From positions 1 to 64,000 of the forward strand of contig JABAAE010000006.1 in the NCBI GenBank assembly GCA_014238905.1: a stretch of 64,000 bases of DNA. Reading direction: 5' to 3'. The position numbers and the translations under genes were made by a program. Shown here one piece after another: positions 10,098-19,076 of this stretch (position 1 is its first letter; the number at the start of each line of letters is the position of its first letter). Under the pieces are notes generated by a model. The model was not told the DNA's origin. It searched no databases and saw nothing but the letters and a program-made list of their open reading frames with translations. Source of the DNA: Planctomycetota bacterium (GTDB lineage Bacteria; Planctomycetota; Planctomycetia; Pirellulales; Pirellulaceae).

Positions 10098-10307
10098 ATG
10101 GTGAATAGTTCAATTCTTGAAGCGATCAGGCAGGGACAATGGGACTATGAACCAAATTCAACCGAAGACGAAGAATACTCTTTTACCAGTGCCTTGCCCG
10201 GCACGAATGCCAAGCTGCAAATACTCGCAGATCGAATTGCTGAGGGACTCCCTCTGTGGCACCCCAACGACCGAATAACCTATGACGATTCAGAGTCCAT
10301 CGAGTAA
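10098..10307 (+). CDS. small conserved-looking acidic protein of unknown function
   Basis: A 69-residue acidic protein with a very good Shine-Dalgarno sequence (AAGGAG at 10090-10095). The translation is well behaved: a short helix with GQWDYEP, an acidic linker, then LPGTNAKLQILADRIAEGL and PLWHPNDRITYDD. I recall similar short proteins in Pirellulales but cannot name a family or function. There is no signal peptide or membrane segment, so it is probably cytoplasmic. It is flanked by about 300 bases of non-coding sequence on each side and appears monocistronic. Confidence 0.7.
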   Translation: MVNSSILEAIRQGQWDYEPNSTEDEEYSFTSALPGTNAKLQILADRIAEGLPLWHPNDRITYDDSESIE

Positions 10308-10641
10308 TGCGACGTTGAATTCCAAGCTGCGACTGCCGTCACTGGCGTTGCTCATCTCGACAGGAAATCGTCTCTGGCCTGGATCTGCTGCCACTTTTAC
10401 TGGTCTTTTTTAAGAATTTTTTTCGGAAAAAACGTTTTCTTGCCAGCCGGTGGAATTTGGAAAGACGTGATTCTGCTTGAAGCCAGCGGACTTCAAGTGT
10501 GTCTCTCAACTCACCCCGGAAGCCTTCTACACGCTACCAACACGCCAATGCTTGATGCCCATAATCTTATGATGTTAAGAATTCCATGAGCTGATTGGCG
10601 GACTGTTGCGTGCGGAAAACGCTGCAATCGGTCTGCGGCGA
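10308..10641 (+). other. intergenic stretch between convergent genes
   Basis: These 334 bases separate two convergent genes. An A/T-rich part near 10407-10440 with runs of T and A could serve in transcription termination, but I cannot draw a convincing stem with a T tract. Nothing else is supported. Confidence 0.35.
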
Positions 10642-11670
10642 TTACCCAGGTTTTCCGCCGGTGATCATCCCTACTAAGATCCTTTGCTGAATTGCCCGGT
10701 AGAACCGCTCGAGCTTCGGCTTCAACTCACCATCGGCTGCATCAACCCAACCCATCATCGTATTATTAAATCGAGCCATTGATGCCCAAGACGGCGACGG
10801 GCCGTCTTCTGGTCCCCCAATAAACTCGAGAAGTCTCCAGGAAATAACAGACTTGATCTTTGCATCAACATACTCTCGTTTTTGTGCGGAATCGGAAATG
10901 GCGGCATATTCCTCGGCAAGAATTTGAATCCACGCTTCCATTAAATGCATTGAATTTTGTTGAAGCCGATTCGACTTTTCCTGTGACACGACCGAAGCCG
11001 TCATTGCGAGATCCATGCCTTTTTCAAGTGCATCAATCACTCGTAACGTCAACTCTTTTCGAGCATCCATGACCAGCAAGGAAAGGTCTTGGGTAGACAG
11101 CCAGAATACCGTGGCCTCTCTGACCGCTTGCGAGGTTATTTCTTTGCTGTCGGGGGGAGTGGCTTCAACCCATTTATCGATATCCTTCAGGATCTCATCG
11201 GAAATCGTTGTCAAATCCTCTTTCGCTTTCTCGGGGTACAATATCTCTGCATACTCAAATGCAATCACACCAAACTCATCAAGTAATCTGATCTGTTTTC
11301 CAAGGAATACTTCGCGGTTTTTCAACTGGGTTATTTTGGAATATTTTGCAATCCGATCCTCAAACCAGACCTGTTTTAGAATTCCAATGTTGCTTAGTAA
11401 TCGTTCAGACTGATTTTCGTTTAAGGTGATGTCTTCGGAGTTCTTGGAAAAAATCTTGCTCGCCTCAGTGGAAAATCGATCTACCAAAGCCAATTGAACA
11501 CTCCGATCATGGTCTTCCAAATCTCGCAAGACGATCCAGTACATCAGCTGATTATGAGATGCCTCGTTGGGATGTGGCAGGCTCATGAATCTCAGATAAA
11601 CCACACCCAGTGAAGTGCCTATCAGCGAGAAGACCAACAACAGAGTTAATAAAACGCCTTTTCTTTTCAT
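10642..11670 (-). CDS. membrane-anchored protein of unknown function
   Basis: A 342-residue protein with an N-terminal basic segment followed by one hydrophobic helix (about residues 5-27), so it is anchored in the membrane with a large soluble part. The rest is predicted to be mostly alpha-helical and rich in E, K and L, with no catalytic motif that I recognise. Notable segments are MYWIVLRDLEDHDRS near residue 44 and a C-terminal WRLLEFIGGPEDGPSPSWAS. It is monocistronic, convergent with the small gene at 10098, and its leader holds a T-rich stretch (minus strand, about 11690-11700). I do not recognise the family. Confidence 0.7.
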   Translation of the reverse strand: MKRKGVLLTLLLVFSLIGTSLGVVYLRFMSLPHPNEASHNQLMYWIVLRDLEDHDRSVQLALVDRFSTEASKIFSKNSEDITLNENQSERLLSNIGILKQVWFEDRIAKYSKITQLKNREVFLGKQIRLLDEFGVIAFEYAEILYPEKAKEDLTTISDEILKDIDKWVEATPPDSKEITSQAVREATVFWLSTQDLSLLVMDARKELTLRVIDALEKGMDLAMTASVVSQEKSNRLQQNSMHLMEAWIQILAEEYAAISDSAQKREYVDAKIKSVISWRLLEFIGGPEDGPSPSWASMARFNNTMMGWVDAADGELKPKLERFYRAIQQRILVGMITGGKPG

Positions 11671-11933
11671 TTTTTTTCGACCCAGAAAATGATGCTTTTT
11701 TATTGTAGCGCCGATTTCTAAAATCAGAAAGCGCAGATCAGCGGTACTTTACCCACGAGAAATGAAAACCAACACCGTCGAAACCGACTTCTCTAAAGAA
11801 ATATTGCGTGAAAGACGAGCTATTCCCCATTCGAATTAACCGGCCATAGGGAGGTGCCAAACAAACCCCGTAAACAGTAAAATCTGCTTTTCACTGATTC
11901 TAAATTTTTAATTCTTCCTTTTGAGATTCCTCA

Positions 11934-12239
11934 ATGCCCGGCTTTAAAGCGGATTTTGTGCATAACCTGGGAAAACCTGAAGCTGTTGAGCGACTGAGAT
12001 CGTTCTCTGAGCAGGTGCGCCAACGATACGGTTCCCAAATTAGCGAAATGGAAGAAAATTGGGATGATCAAGGGAACTTGAGTTTTGGATTCAAAGCGAT
12101 GGGACTAGCCATAAGTGGCAATCTCTTGATTGACGACGCAGCGGCAAAGGTGGAAGGCCAGATTCCATTCGCGGCGATAGCATTCCGCGGACGGATTGAA
12201 TCCGAAATTACCGCCGCATTAAAATCTGCACTCGCCTAA
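11934..12239 (+). CDS. polyhydroxyalkanoic acid system (PHA_gran_rgn) family protein
   Basis: A 101-residue protein resembling the polyhydroxyalkanoic acid system family (PF09650): an N-terminal part with AVERLRSFSEQVRQRYG, a short WDDQGNLSFGFKAMGLAISGNL strand region, and a final EIT-rich helix. Members often occur near PHA granule genes but are also widespread elsewhere, and their biochemical role is poorly defined. No PHA synthase or phasin is seen in this window, so a link to PHA cannot be drawn from context. It is probably cytoplasmic and monocistronic. The start ATG at 11934 lacks a clear Shine-Dalgarno sequence. Confidence 0.65.
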   Translation: MPGFKADFVHNLGKPEAVERLRSFSEQVRQRYGSQISEMEENWDDQGNLSFGFKAMGLAISGNLLIDDAAAKVEGQIPFAAIAFRGRIESEITAALKSALA

Positions 12240-12359
12240 TGGTAGTTCGTTTCATTGTCCGAGTCATTCGAATGCCGGTTTGGCCCGCCGATTGATATGA
12301 ATACCATGCCTGTTTTGATTATCACTTGTAAGCATCATTTCTTATTGGAGTTCATTTGA

Positions 12360-13406
12360 ATGTCTTTTGGATTTGGCATCATCGGTTGCGGGATGATCTC
12401 CCGTTTTCACGCAAAAGCGATCGCAGACCTAGACAATGCAAACTTGATTGGCTGTTGGAATCGAACGCCAGACGCCGCCGCGAGACTAGCGACCGAAACT
12501 GAATCAATGGCTTTCTCCAGTCTCGACGAGATGTTGGCTAACCCCGAGATCGACGTGGTAACTATAGGAACCGCAAGTGGGGCGCACCGCGACCCGGCCA
12601 TTGCCGCCGCGAACGCAGGAAAACACGTTATTATTGAAAAGCCGCTCGAAGTCACGTTGGAGCGATGCGATCAGATTATTGAAGCTTGTGAAAAAAACGG
12701 AGTCAAATTAGCGACCATTTTTCCTTCCCGATTTCACCGATCGTCGCAGATCCTGAAAAAGGCGGTGAACGCAGACAAGTTTGGCAACTTGACGATCGGT
12801 GATGCTTATGTGAAGTGGTACCGCTCCCAAGAATATTATGACAGTGGAGCATGGCGAGGCACGTGGAAATGGGACGGTGGAGGAGCCTTGATGAACCAGG
12901 CGATTCACAGCGTTGATTTGCTCTACTGGCTGATGGGACCTGTCGAGTCCGTTGTGGCTCAAACAGCGACCCTTGCGCATGATCGAATTGAAGTCGAAGA
13001 CGTCGCCACCGCGGCGCTGAAGTTTAAAAACGGAGCGTTGGGAGTTATAGAAGCAACCACCTCGGCATTTCCAGGTTCTTTAAAGAAAATTGAATTACAT
13101 GGTTCCAAGGGTAGCGCTACGCTCGAGGAAGAAAACATCACCGTTTGGGAATTTGCTGAACCCAATCAAGAGGACCGCAACTTACTTGAAAGAATGTCCA
13201 ATCAAACCGAAACCGGAGGTGGAGCGGCGGATCCAGCGGCGATTGGCCATCACGGCCATTGTGAGCTTTTTCGTGATACACTGCAGGCAATTGAAAATGA
13301 CACTACGCCCTTAATCGACGGGCATGAAGGCCGGCGTAGCGTCGAGATCGTTTTGGCTGTTTATCAGGCGGCAAAATCTGGAACCCGAGTCAATTTGCCT
13401 CTTTGA
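12360..13406 (+). CDS. Gfo/Idh/MocA family NAD(P)-dependent oxidoreductase
   Basis: A 348-residue two-domain dehydrogenase. The N-terminal Rossmann fold begins FGIIGCGMISRFHAKAI, followed by the EKPLEVTLERCDQII helix with the family's EKP motif near residues 98-100. The second domain contains WKWDGGGALMNQAIHSVDLLYW, in which the GGG...D..H pattern holds the catalytic His. Such enzymes oxidise or reduce sugars, inositols and related compounds, and planctomycete genomes hold many. No sugar-utilisation genes adjoin it, so the substrate is unknown. There is no signal peptide, so it should be cytoplasmic. Confidence 0.88.
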   Translation: MSFGFGIIGCGMISRFHAKAIADLDNANLIGCWNRTPDAAARLATETESMAFSSLDEMLANPEIDVVTIGTASGAHRDPAIAAANAGKHVIIEKPLEVTLERCDQIIEACEKNGVKLATIFPSRFHRSSQILKKAVNADKFGNLTIGDAYVKWYRSQEYYDSGAWRGTWKWDGGGALMNQAIHSVDLLYWLMGPVESVVAQTATLAHDRIEVEDVATAALKFKNGALGVIEATTSAFPGSLKKIELHGSKGSATLEEENITVWEFAEPNQEDRNLLERMSNQTETGGGAADPAAIGHHGHCELFRDTLQAIENDTTPLIDGHEGRRSVEIVLAVYQAAKSGTRVNLPL

Positions 13407-13491
13407 TTTATTTGACAATTTGGTTTCTTGCCATTGTTGACCGATAAAATCTGCCGAGTTCACCTTTTCCCAATCGCCAATTCCTGTCAAA

Positions 13492-13506
13492 ATCCGACAG
13501 ATTGTT
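13492..13506 (+). repeat. 15-bp repeated word, copy 2
   Basis: Second copy of ATCCGACAGATTGTT, 49 bases ahead of the acyltransferase start; the first copy is at 9896-9910. Two copies only, on the same strand and both intergenic. Confidence 0.45.
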
Positions 13507-13554
13507 TAACAGGCCGCTAGCACTCTTGAAGAACTGCGACATGGATGTCGCCGC

Positions 13555-14517
13555 ATGAAAGCCAAGAAAAAAAAACTCCTCGATTGGTTTGTCTACCTAA
13601 TTGTTCGCATGATTATTTGTGTTGTTCAAGCACTCCCGATCAAGGTATGTGACCAGATAGCTAAATTCCTCGCTTTTTTGGCAGTCGATCTTATCCGAAT
13701 CAGGGCCAAGCTTATTGAAAAGAACTTGAGCCACGTCTTTCCAAAATCTACTGTTCAGCAAAGGAAAACGATTTCACGGCGCATGTGGCGTCACCTGGCA
13801 TTAATGGTTTTTGAAATCGCACATGCTCCCAGGAAAATCCACGAAACGAATTGGCGACGCTATTTCAAAATCCGCAGATCCCGGGAAATTGTCAGGAATT
13901 TGCTCTTGGAGCGTCCTAAAGCACTAGTCTCCGGTCATTATGGGAATTTTGAGCTGGGGGGGTTTGTCACAGGGTTATTGGGTTTTCCTGGTTACACGGT
14001 CGCAAGGCAATTGGACAACCATTACTTACATCAATTCTTCAAGAGTTTTCGGGAAAAAAACGGTCAATTCATTCTGGATACCGCCGGCAGTTCAAACGCT
14101 ATACAGGAACAGCTTGAGAACAACCAATGCCTTACTCTGCTGGGCGATCAACACACCGAACTGGGTGCAATCTGGATAGATTTTCTTGGTCGCCCCGCAG
14201 CCTGCCATAAGTCATTAGCGTTGTTTACGCTAAGTTGTGATGCTCCCATGGTCGCCGTGGTGACCAAGCGTGCGAAAAAATACGCCAATTCAACCGAAAC
14301 CGAACCGATGCAATTTGAAATCGACTGCTCTGGCACAGTCGACCCACAAGAGTTACCAGAAGAAATCAATGGTGTTCGCGATCTGACGCTCTGGTACAAC
14401 GGCAAACTGGAAGAAATCATCCTTGAGCAACCGGATCAATATTGGTGGGTCCATAATCGATGGAAACCCAGACCAAAAAAGACTCGTAAACGCAAATCAA
14501 TAGATGTGGCTGCCTAA
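13555..14517 (+). CDS. LpxL/HtrB-like lipid A acyltransferase family protein
   Basis: A 320-residue lysophospholipid/lipid A acyltransferase. A hydrophobic N-terminal segment (about residues 10-45) would tether it to the inner membrane. The catalytic H-x4-E motif is seen as GHYGNFE near residues 127-132, and GDQHTELGAIWIDFLGRPA carries the second conserved block of the LpxL family. The C-terminus ends in a very basic tail (PRPKKTRKRKS). It would add a secondary acyl chain to lipid A or a related glycolipid. This fits lpxD and lpxI at 45.6-47.6 kb. The gene is convergent with the carboxylase gene at 14575. Confidence 0.82.
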   Translation: MKAKKKKLLDWFVYLIVRMIICVVQALPIKVCDQIAKFLAFLAVDLIRIRAKLIEKNLSHVFPKSTVQQRKTISRRMWRHLALMVFEIAHAPRKIHETNWRRYFKIRRSREIVRNLLLERPKALVSGHYGNFELGGFVTGLLGFPGYTVARQLDNHYLHQFFKSFREKNGQFILDTAGSSNAIQEQLENNQCLTLLGDQHTELGAIWIDFLGRPAACHKSLALFTLSCDAPMVAVVTKRAKKYANSTETEPMQFEIDCSGTVDPQELPEEINGVRDLTLWYNGKLEEIILEQPDQYWWVHNRWKPRPKKTRKRKSIDVAA

Positions 14518-14574
14518 ATCAGATTGCGTTAGCGTCAGCAGAAATTCTTGGGGATCGGAATTCAGCAGCATCCA

Positions 14575-16176
14575 TCAAACCTGAAGCACCCCAGTTCGAA
14601 AAGGTTCTGGTTCAGCGTACCGGGTCGACAGTTCCAGGCACCGGCGGACTGTTTCTCTGGTTTCACATGGCAAGATAATTCCATCTACCCATCCCCTTGC
14701 GGCGGCATAGCGAATATCGGTTGTAATATCGTAGGCATCAGTGACCTGATCTCGCAGCTGTTCCAAATCGTCTGTATTGGGCTCTTTATTACTACGTTTC
14801 AATGCCGCAATCTGGATGTCCAATAAAGTAGAAGCGGCTTGCTTGCCACCCATTACAGCGTACTGGGCGTTGGGCCATGCAAAAATAAATCGGGGATCAA
14901 ATGCCTTTCCACAAAGAGCATAGTTACCCGCTCCAAAACTACCACCAGTAATGACAGTGATTTTAGGAACCCGACTATTGGAAATTACATTTACCAATTT
15001 TGCTCCATTACGAATAATTCCAGCCTGCTCACTATCCCGACCAACCATAAATCCCATCACATCCTGGAGAAACAGAATGGGTGTCCAAGTCTGATTGCAG
15101 TCCATGATGAATCGGGAAGCCTTATCTGCGCTATCGTGATAGATTACACCACCAAATTGCATACCGTCGTTTGGTGTCATTTCAGAATGGTGTTGGTTTG
15201 CAACGATTCCTACGCTGAAACCTCCGATCCGGGCATAGCCACAAACCATGGTTTTGCCGTAATCCGATTTATATTCCTGAAAACTGCTCCCATCGATGAC
15301 ACAATCGATTATTTCTCGAACGTCAAACTGGTGCTGGGGTTCCGGCGAGACCACTTGATAGACGTCCTCGGCATTGCATTTGGGTGGCTTGACTTCATCC
15401 CGTCGAAACTCTGCAGCCATCGTTTCTTTCGGCAACGTATCAACCACAGCACGCAGTCGGGAAAGACAGCTCGCGTCATCGGGCTCAAGGAAATCAATCG
15501 TGCCGCTAATCGAAGCGTGCATTTGCGCTCCACCGAGTTCTTCATGAGAAACCTCTTGCCCAATGGCGCTCTTGACCAAGGCGGGACCGGCAAGGTAAAG
15601 GCCGGAGCCTTCGGTCATCAGAATCTTGTCGCAGAGCACCGGCAGGTAACCACCGCCGGCAACACAATTCCCCATAATGGCGGCAATTTGTGGGATTCCC
15701 ATAGCGCTGATCACAGAGTTATTACGAAAAATCCGTCCAAAATCATCTTCATCTGGAAAGATCTCGTCCTGCAGCGGTAAAAACACGCCAGCAGAATCGA
15801 CGAGGTAGACCAGCGGAATCCTGTTGGTCATGGCAATCCGTTGCGCTCGCAAAACCTTTTTACAGGTCATCGGAAAAAAAGCTCCAGCCTTAATCGTGGC
15901 ATCGTTGGCGATGATCATGACCGACCGATTCTTGATCTTGGCGATTCCACATACCACACCCGCCGAAGGCGCACCTCCCCAATCCTGATACATGTCCCAA
16001 CCGGACCAGAGCCCGTGCTCTAGAAAGACGTCCCCTTCGTCAACCAACTTTGCGATTCGTTCTCGAGCCGTCAATCGACCCTTGCCATGTTGACGGTCGA
16101 TTGCTTTTGGACCACCTCCCAACTTGATGGTCGCAACCTGTTCGGCGATCTTTCGGTTTAATTCAGGCCAAGTCAT
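14575..16176 (-). CDS. acyl-CoA carboxylase, carboxyltransferase beta subunit (methylcrotonyl-CoA type)
   Basis: A 533-residue carboxyltransferase of the PccB/MccB family, full length. Conserved blocks are GKGRLTARERI near the N-terminus, GNCVAGGGYLPVLCDKILM with the oxyanion-hole glycines, and GSFGAGNYALCGKAFDPRF with PNAQYAVMGGKQAASTL in the C-terminal half. The MGG-x-QAA-x-TL motif is typical of 3-methylcrotonyl-CoA carboxylase beta chains, used in leucine breakdown. The biotin-carrying alpha subunit and the other leucine-degradation genes are not in this window, so the substrate assignment is an inference. It lies 110 bases downstream of the prenyltransferase-repeat gene on the same strand. 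Confidence 0.85.
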   Translation of the reverse strand: MTWPELNRKIAEQVATIKLGGGPKAIDRQHGKGRLTARERIAKLVDEGDVFLEHGLWSGWDMYQDWGGAPSAGVVCGIAKIKNRSVMIIANDATIKAGAFFPMTCKKVLRAQRIAMTNRIPLVYLVDSAGVFLPLQDEIFPDEDDFGRIFRNNSVISAMGIPQIAAIMGNCVAGGGYLPVLCDKILMTEGSGLYLAGPALVKSAIGQEVSHEELGGAQMHASISGTIDFLEPDDASCLSRLRAVVDTLPKETMAAEFRRDEVKPPKCNAEDVYQVVSPEPQHQFDVREIIDCVIDGSSFQEYKSDYGKTMVCGYARIGGFSVGIVANQHHSEMTPNDGMQFGGVIYHDSADKASRFIMDCNQTWTPILFLQDVMGFMVGRDSEQAGIIRNGAKLVNVISNSRVPKITVITGGSFGAGNYALCGKAFDPRFIFAWPNAQYAVMGGKQAASTLLDIQIAALKRSNKEPNTDDLEQLRDQVTDAYDITTDIRYAAARGWVDGIILPCETRETVRRCLELSTRYAEPEPFRTGVLQV

Positions 16177-16286
16177 TGAATTCCAGTCTCACATGAAAGA
16201 GCAGTCGATGTTGCACAAAACATCATCATTGATATTCGTCTAATAGACAGTTGAAATTTTCGGAATTCCAAATTGGCGGACCGAAT

Positions 16287-17804
16287 TTATGGATTTTGGT
16301 AAATGGGTAGATGCCGGTAGTAAACTTCCAAGCTGAAAAGACAAAGACAGGTCACATAAAGCCGTCCCCCGGTACCGCCGTAAGGATCACCTGTCGGATC
16401 CCAACTTCCTCGATCCACACCATTTTTAACTTGATTCTTGGGGATCACGTCCTTGAGGACATCGTTCCATTTCTTCCACGATTCATCATCCAGATGCCGC
16501 ATCACCTGTGTCCCATAGTACCAGTAATAGACATTTTTTTGCGACCAGCGTATCGGGTTCTTTAATAGGTACTCCGATCCGGTCATCAGTCTGGCATCGT
16601 TTTTTTTCCAGCCCAGGTATTGTCGGCAAAGCAGCCCCTCAGCGGTCATCGCCAAACTGGGTTCGTGATCTGGCTCGTATCGGAATCGCGAACCGTCTGG
16701 CAGCATAACGGTATCCAGAAACCCTCCAGTTCTTTCGAGTATTGAAATATCGAATTCAATACCGGCATACTTGGCACTTTGAAAAAGCATCACAAACCAG
16801 CCAGTGACTGACAAATCTGACCTGGGATCGCCAACCTCGTACTTCCATCCACCCTGCAGACCCTGCGCTTTGACTGCAAAACTGACCGCATCTCTGGCAG
16901 GTCCGAGAAGAGTCTCATCCTGCGTTAATGCCAGAAGTTCACAAATAGCAATCGAACAGATGGCATGCGAATAAAGGCTGTGGGTCAAACTGGCTCGCCT
17001 TTCCACAAAATGCCCATTTCCGGCCTGATTTTCAATCAAAGCCTTGATCCCTCGTTCAACAACTTTTTGATAGGGACCAGCGCGATGAGTTTCCCCATGC
17101 CCTAGAAAAGCCAACAAGGCCAAACCCGTAGCCGCCATCATATTTTCTTCAGGAACATTGCTGCGGTAGGGGCCCTTTAAACTCCAAGTACCATCACGTT
17201 GTTGATTTTTGGCCAGCCACTTCAAACCCAATTCCACAGCATCCTCGGTCTGTGGAGTTCCTCCGTACCGCAACAGCATCCCTTCGCGACTCTTCTCACC
17301 ACGACCACTCAATGCAAACTTCGGATCGTTAGACGGATTGACGGGGGTCGGTAATGTCGCCTCAACCGGCATCAATTCAGGCTGAAATTCAAGATTATTC
17401 TGAGATTCGCTTAGCTCCATCTGCGCAACACTGACTTCGGGCACAAATTCTTCGGCATCATTGACCACCAACAGTTGATCAAAATCATCATCTAATGAAT
17501 CAGAATCCTCCAAGAAGAAAGAGAAACGTCCCTCACCCGAAGAAGGAATATTGACAAACGCGATAATTAAAATCAACAAAAGGTGAAAAATCAGGCTGAT
17601 CAAAGCCGAAGGAATATTCCGCAAACTCGACTCGCCCAAAGACTGCAAGCCGGATTCTTTTTCTCCCGGATTTGCCGTCGCCGAGGGGTCTGCAGATTTA
17701 GATACATCCGCCCCTGTTGCCACCGAAACGGGGCCTTCGGCCGAGGTCATGGACTTGCCCGTTCGTAAGGAATCGATCTTTCCTCTCGGATTTTTTCTCA
17801 TCAA
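16287..17804 (-). CDS. prenyltransferase/squalene oxidase repeat-containing membrane protein
   Basis: A 505-residue protein in two parts. The first 60 residues are polar and cytoplasmic, then one transmembrane helix (about residues 66-88) and an acidic low-complexity linker. From about residue 190 comes an alpha/alpha-barrel made of repeats such as GLKWLAKNQQRDGTWSLKGPY and AVSFAVKAQGLQGGWKYEVGD, the pattern of the prenyltransferase/squalene-oxidase repeat superfamily. The DxDD motif needed for squalene-hopene cyclase activity is not evident, so I infer a binding or structural role outside the membrane rather than cyclase activity. Its function in Planctomycetes is not known to me. Confidence 0.78.
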   Translation of the reverse strand: MMRKNPRGKIDSLRTGKSMTSAEGPVSVATGADVSKSADPSATANPGEKESGLQSLGESSLRNIPSALISLIFHLLLILIIAFVNIPSSGEGRFSFFLEDSDSLDDDFDQLLVVNDAEEFVPEVSVAQMELSESQNNLEFQPELMPVEATLPTPVNPSNDPKFALSGRGEKSREGMLLRYGGTPQTEDAVELGLKWLAKNQQRDGTWSLKGPYRSNVPEENMMAATGLALLAFLGHGETHRAGPYQKVVERGIKALIENQAGNGHFVERRASLTHSLYSHAICSIAICELLALTQDETLLGPARDAVSFAVKAQGLQGGWKYEVGDPRSDLSVTGWFVMLFQSAKYAGIEFDISILERTGGFLDTVMLPDGSRFRYEPDHEPSLAMTAEGLLCRQYLGWKKNDARLMTGSEYLLKNPIRWSQKNVYYWYYGTQVMRHLDDESWKKWNDVLKDVIPKNQVKNGVDRGSWDPTGDPYGGTGGRLYVTCLCLFSLEVYYRHLPIYQNP

Positions 17805-18188
17805 AAACTCGGTTTTAGTCCGCCATTACTTGTGCAAAACCTGAACGACTGTATCTTTCCCCATCAACATCGTTGTCGGCCAAACCCACGGGCATGCTTT
17901 TGAAAAATCCCGCCAACCCCTTAACAACGCCTGAAACAACCAATCGGACAGCGAGATACCCATTTCAATTGACGAGCTCGTTTTGAAACAGGAAAACTCG
18001 ATCCCAAGGTGACTCATTAGCAATTATAGGACAATCTCCCCAATTGAAAGGGAATTGAGTTAAATAACGACTACCCCAGCCAAAAACAACGCTATGTGCT
18101 AATCGGTAAAAACGACAAAAATGGATCACCATTTTTTTTTAAAACCCCTAGCCGATCGTTGCCGAAAGACATAACATATTAGAAATGA
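17805..18188 (+). other. intergenic region upstream of the initiator tRNA
   Basis: These 384 bases lie between two divergent units, the prenyltransferase-repeat gene (minus) and the tRNA (plus), so they should hold promoters for both. A T-run at 18130-18140 is visible. I cannot place confident -35/-10 boxes, and the short open frames here do not look like protein. Confidence 0.35.
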
Positions 18189-18262
<74 letters not shown>

Positions 18263-18315
18263 CTTGTTTTTCCAGTCGCGAAACTGGAAGACCGCAGAGT
18301 TATAACAGACTCATC

Positions 18316-18348
18316 AAAAGGCTGGTGTCAAACGACGCCGGCCTTTTT
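18316..18348 (+). terminator. Rho-independent terminator after tRNA-fMet
   Basis: A 14-bp stem (18316-18329 pairing with 18334-18347, two G:U wobbles) with loop AAAC and a T tract that forms the end of the 3' arm. It faces the plus strand and should end the tRNA transcript. Confidence 0.75.
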
Positions 18349-18552
18349 GCGTTTCTACGCCGAGTTTTTCAAGTTGTTTCCGATTGACACGCCTCTCGAA
18401 CTCTCGCTCTTGTTAAGTCGCGCGATGATTGGACGCCACGAACGTTCGCCGATCTCGGTCCCAAATTTGGCCGAACTCTCATCACTCTCTGACTCTCACA
18501 CCGTTTGGGTTATCAGGGGTTGGGAACTCTCGACCGGTCGTTTTAGGGAGGG

Positions 18553-18933
18553 TTGCTTTCGGTAAGCGCTTTGGAAAAACCCTGCGCGTTTTCAGAACGG
18601 GTTATGACGAGCAGGCGAGATTCCGGGCGATTCCAGAAAACTTCCGGTTCCACGGCGAACTGGAATTTTGAATTCGAATATAGCAAAATGGACCAGATTC
18701 CCCGCCAGTTGTCCGCTTGTCGTCAACGTTTGAGGGGGGTCGATTTGCGGTTCCCTAATATGAGGAAAGGAGGGCGGCATGCGGTGAGACTATTACGGAA
18801 AGAGAAGCAGATTGCGTTTTCGATTAACGGCGGTTCACCAAAGGTTGCTTTTGTCGAGAAAGACCCCAGTGAGCCAACAGCTATTCGCATTACTTTTACT
18901 GCGCTCGATTCCACGAGGTTGACTAAAAAGTAG
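18553..18933 (+). other. possible gene remnant of unknown identity
   Basis: An open frame of 126 codons in which only the last part looks like protein: WNFEFEYSKMDQIP, then RKGGRHAVRLLRKEKQIAF and PTAIRITFTALDS, an alternation resembling beta strands. The first 35 residues are Ser/Arg-rich and unlikely. The most economical reading is the 3' remnant of a secreted beta-sandwich protein whose beginning was lost. The rest of the interval from 18349 to 19076 holds no supported gene. Confidence 0.25.
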
Positions 18934-19076
18934 GGATGGTAAAGATCGGAAGGTCGGCGGTTTGCAACACAAGTATTTGATTACAACAGCGAAATCCTTG
19001 AAATATCACAAGCATTGTTTAGGATCTTTAATCTCAATCGGTGGATGCAGGTCTTTGAACTCGAGCGGGAGGACTG

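Noticed and set aside
14839-15780. 313-codon plus-strand open frame antisense to the carboxylase gene
   Set aside because: The carboxylase frame has strong conserved motifs; this frame has none and is rich in rare residues.
17826-18023. 65-codon minus-strand frame upstream of the prenyltransferase-repeat gene
   Set aside because: Short, no ribosome-binding site, no recognisable pattern, in a region expected to contain promoters.
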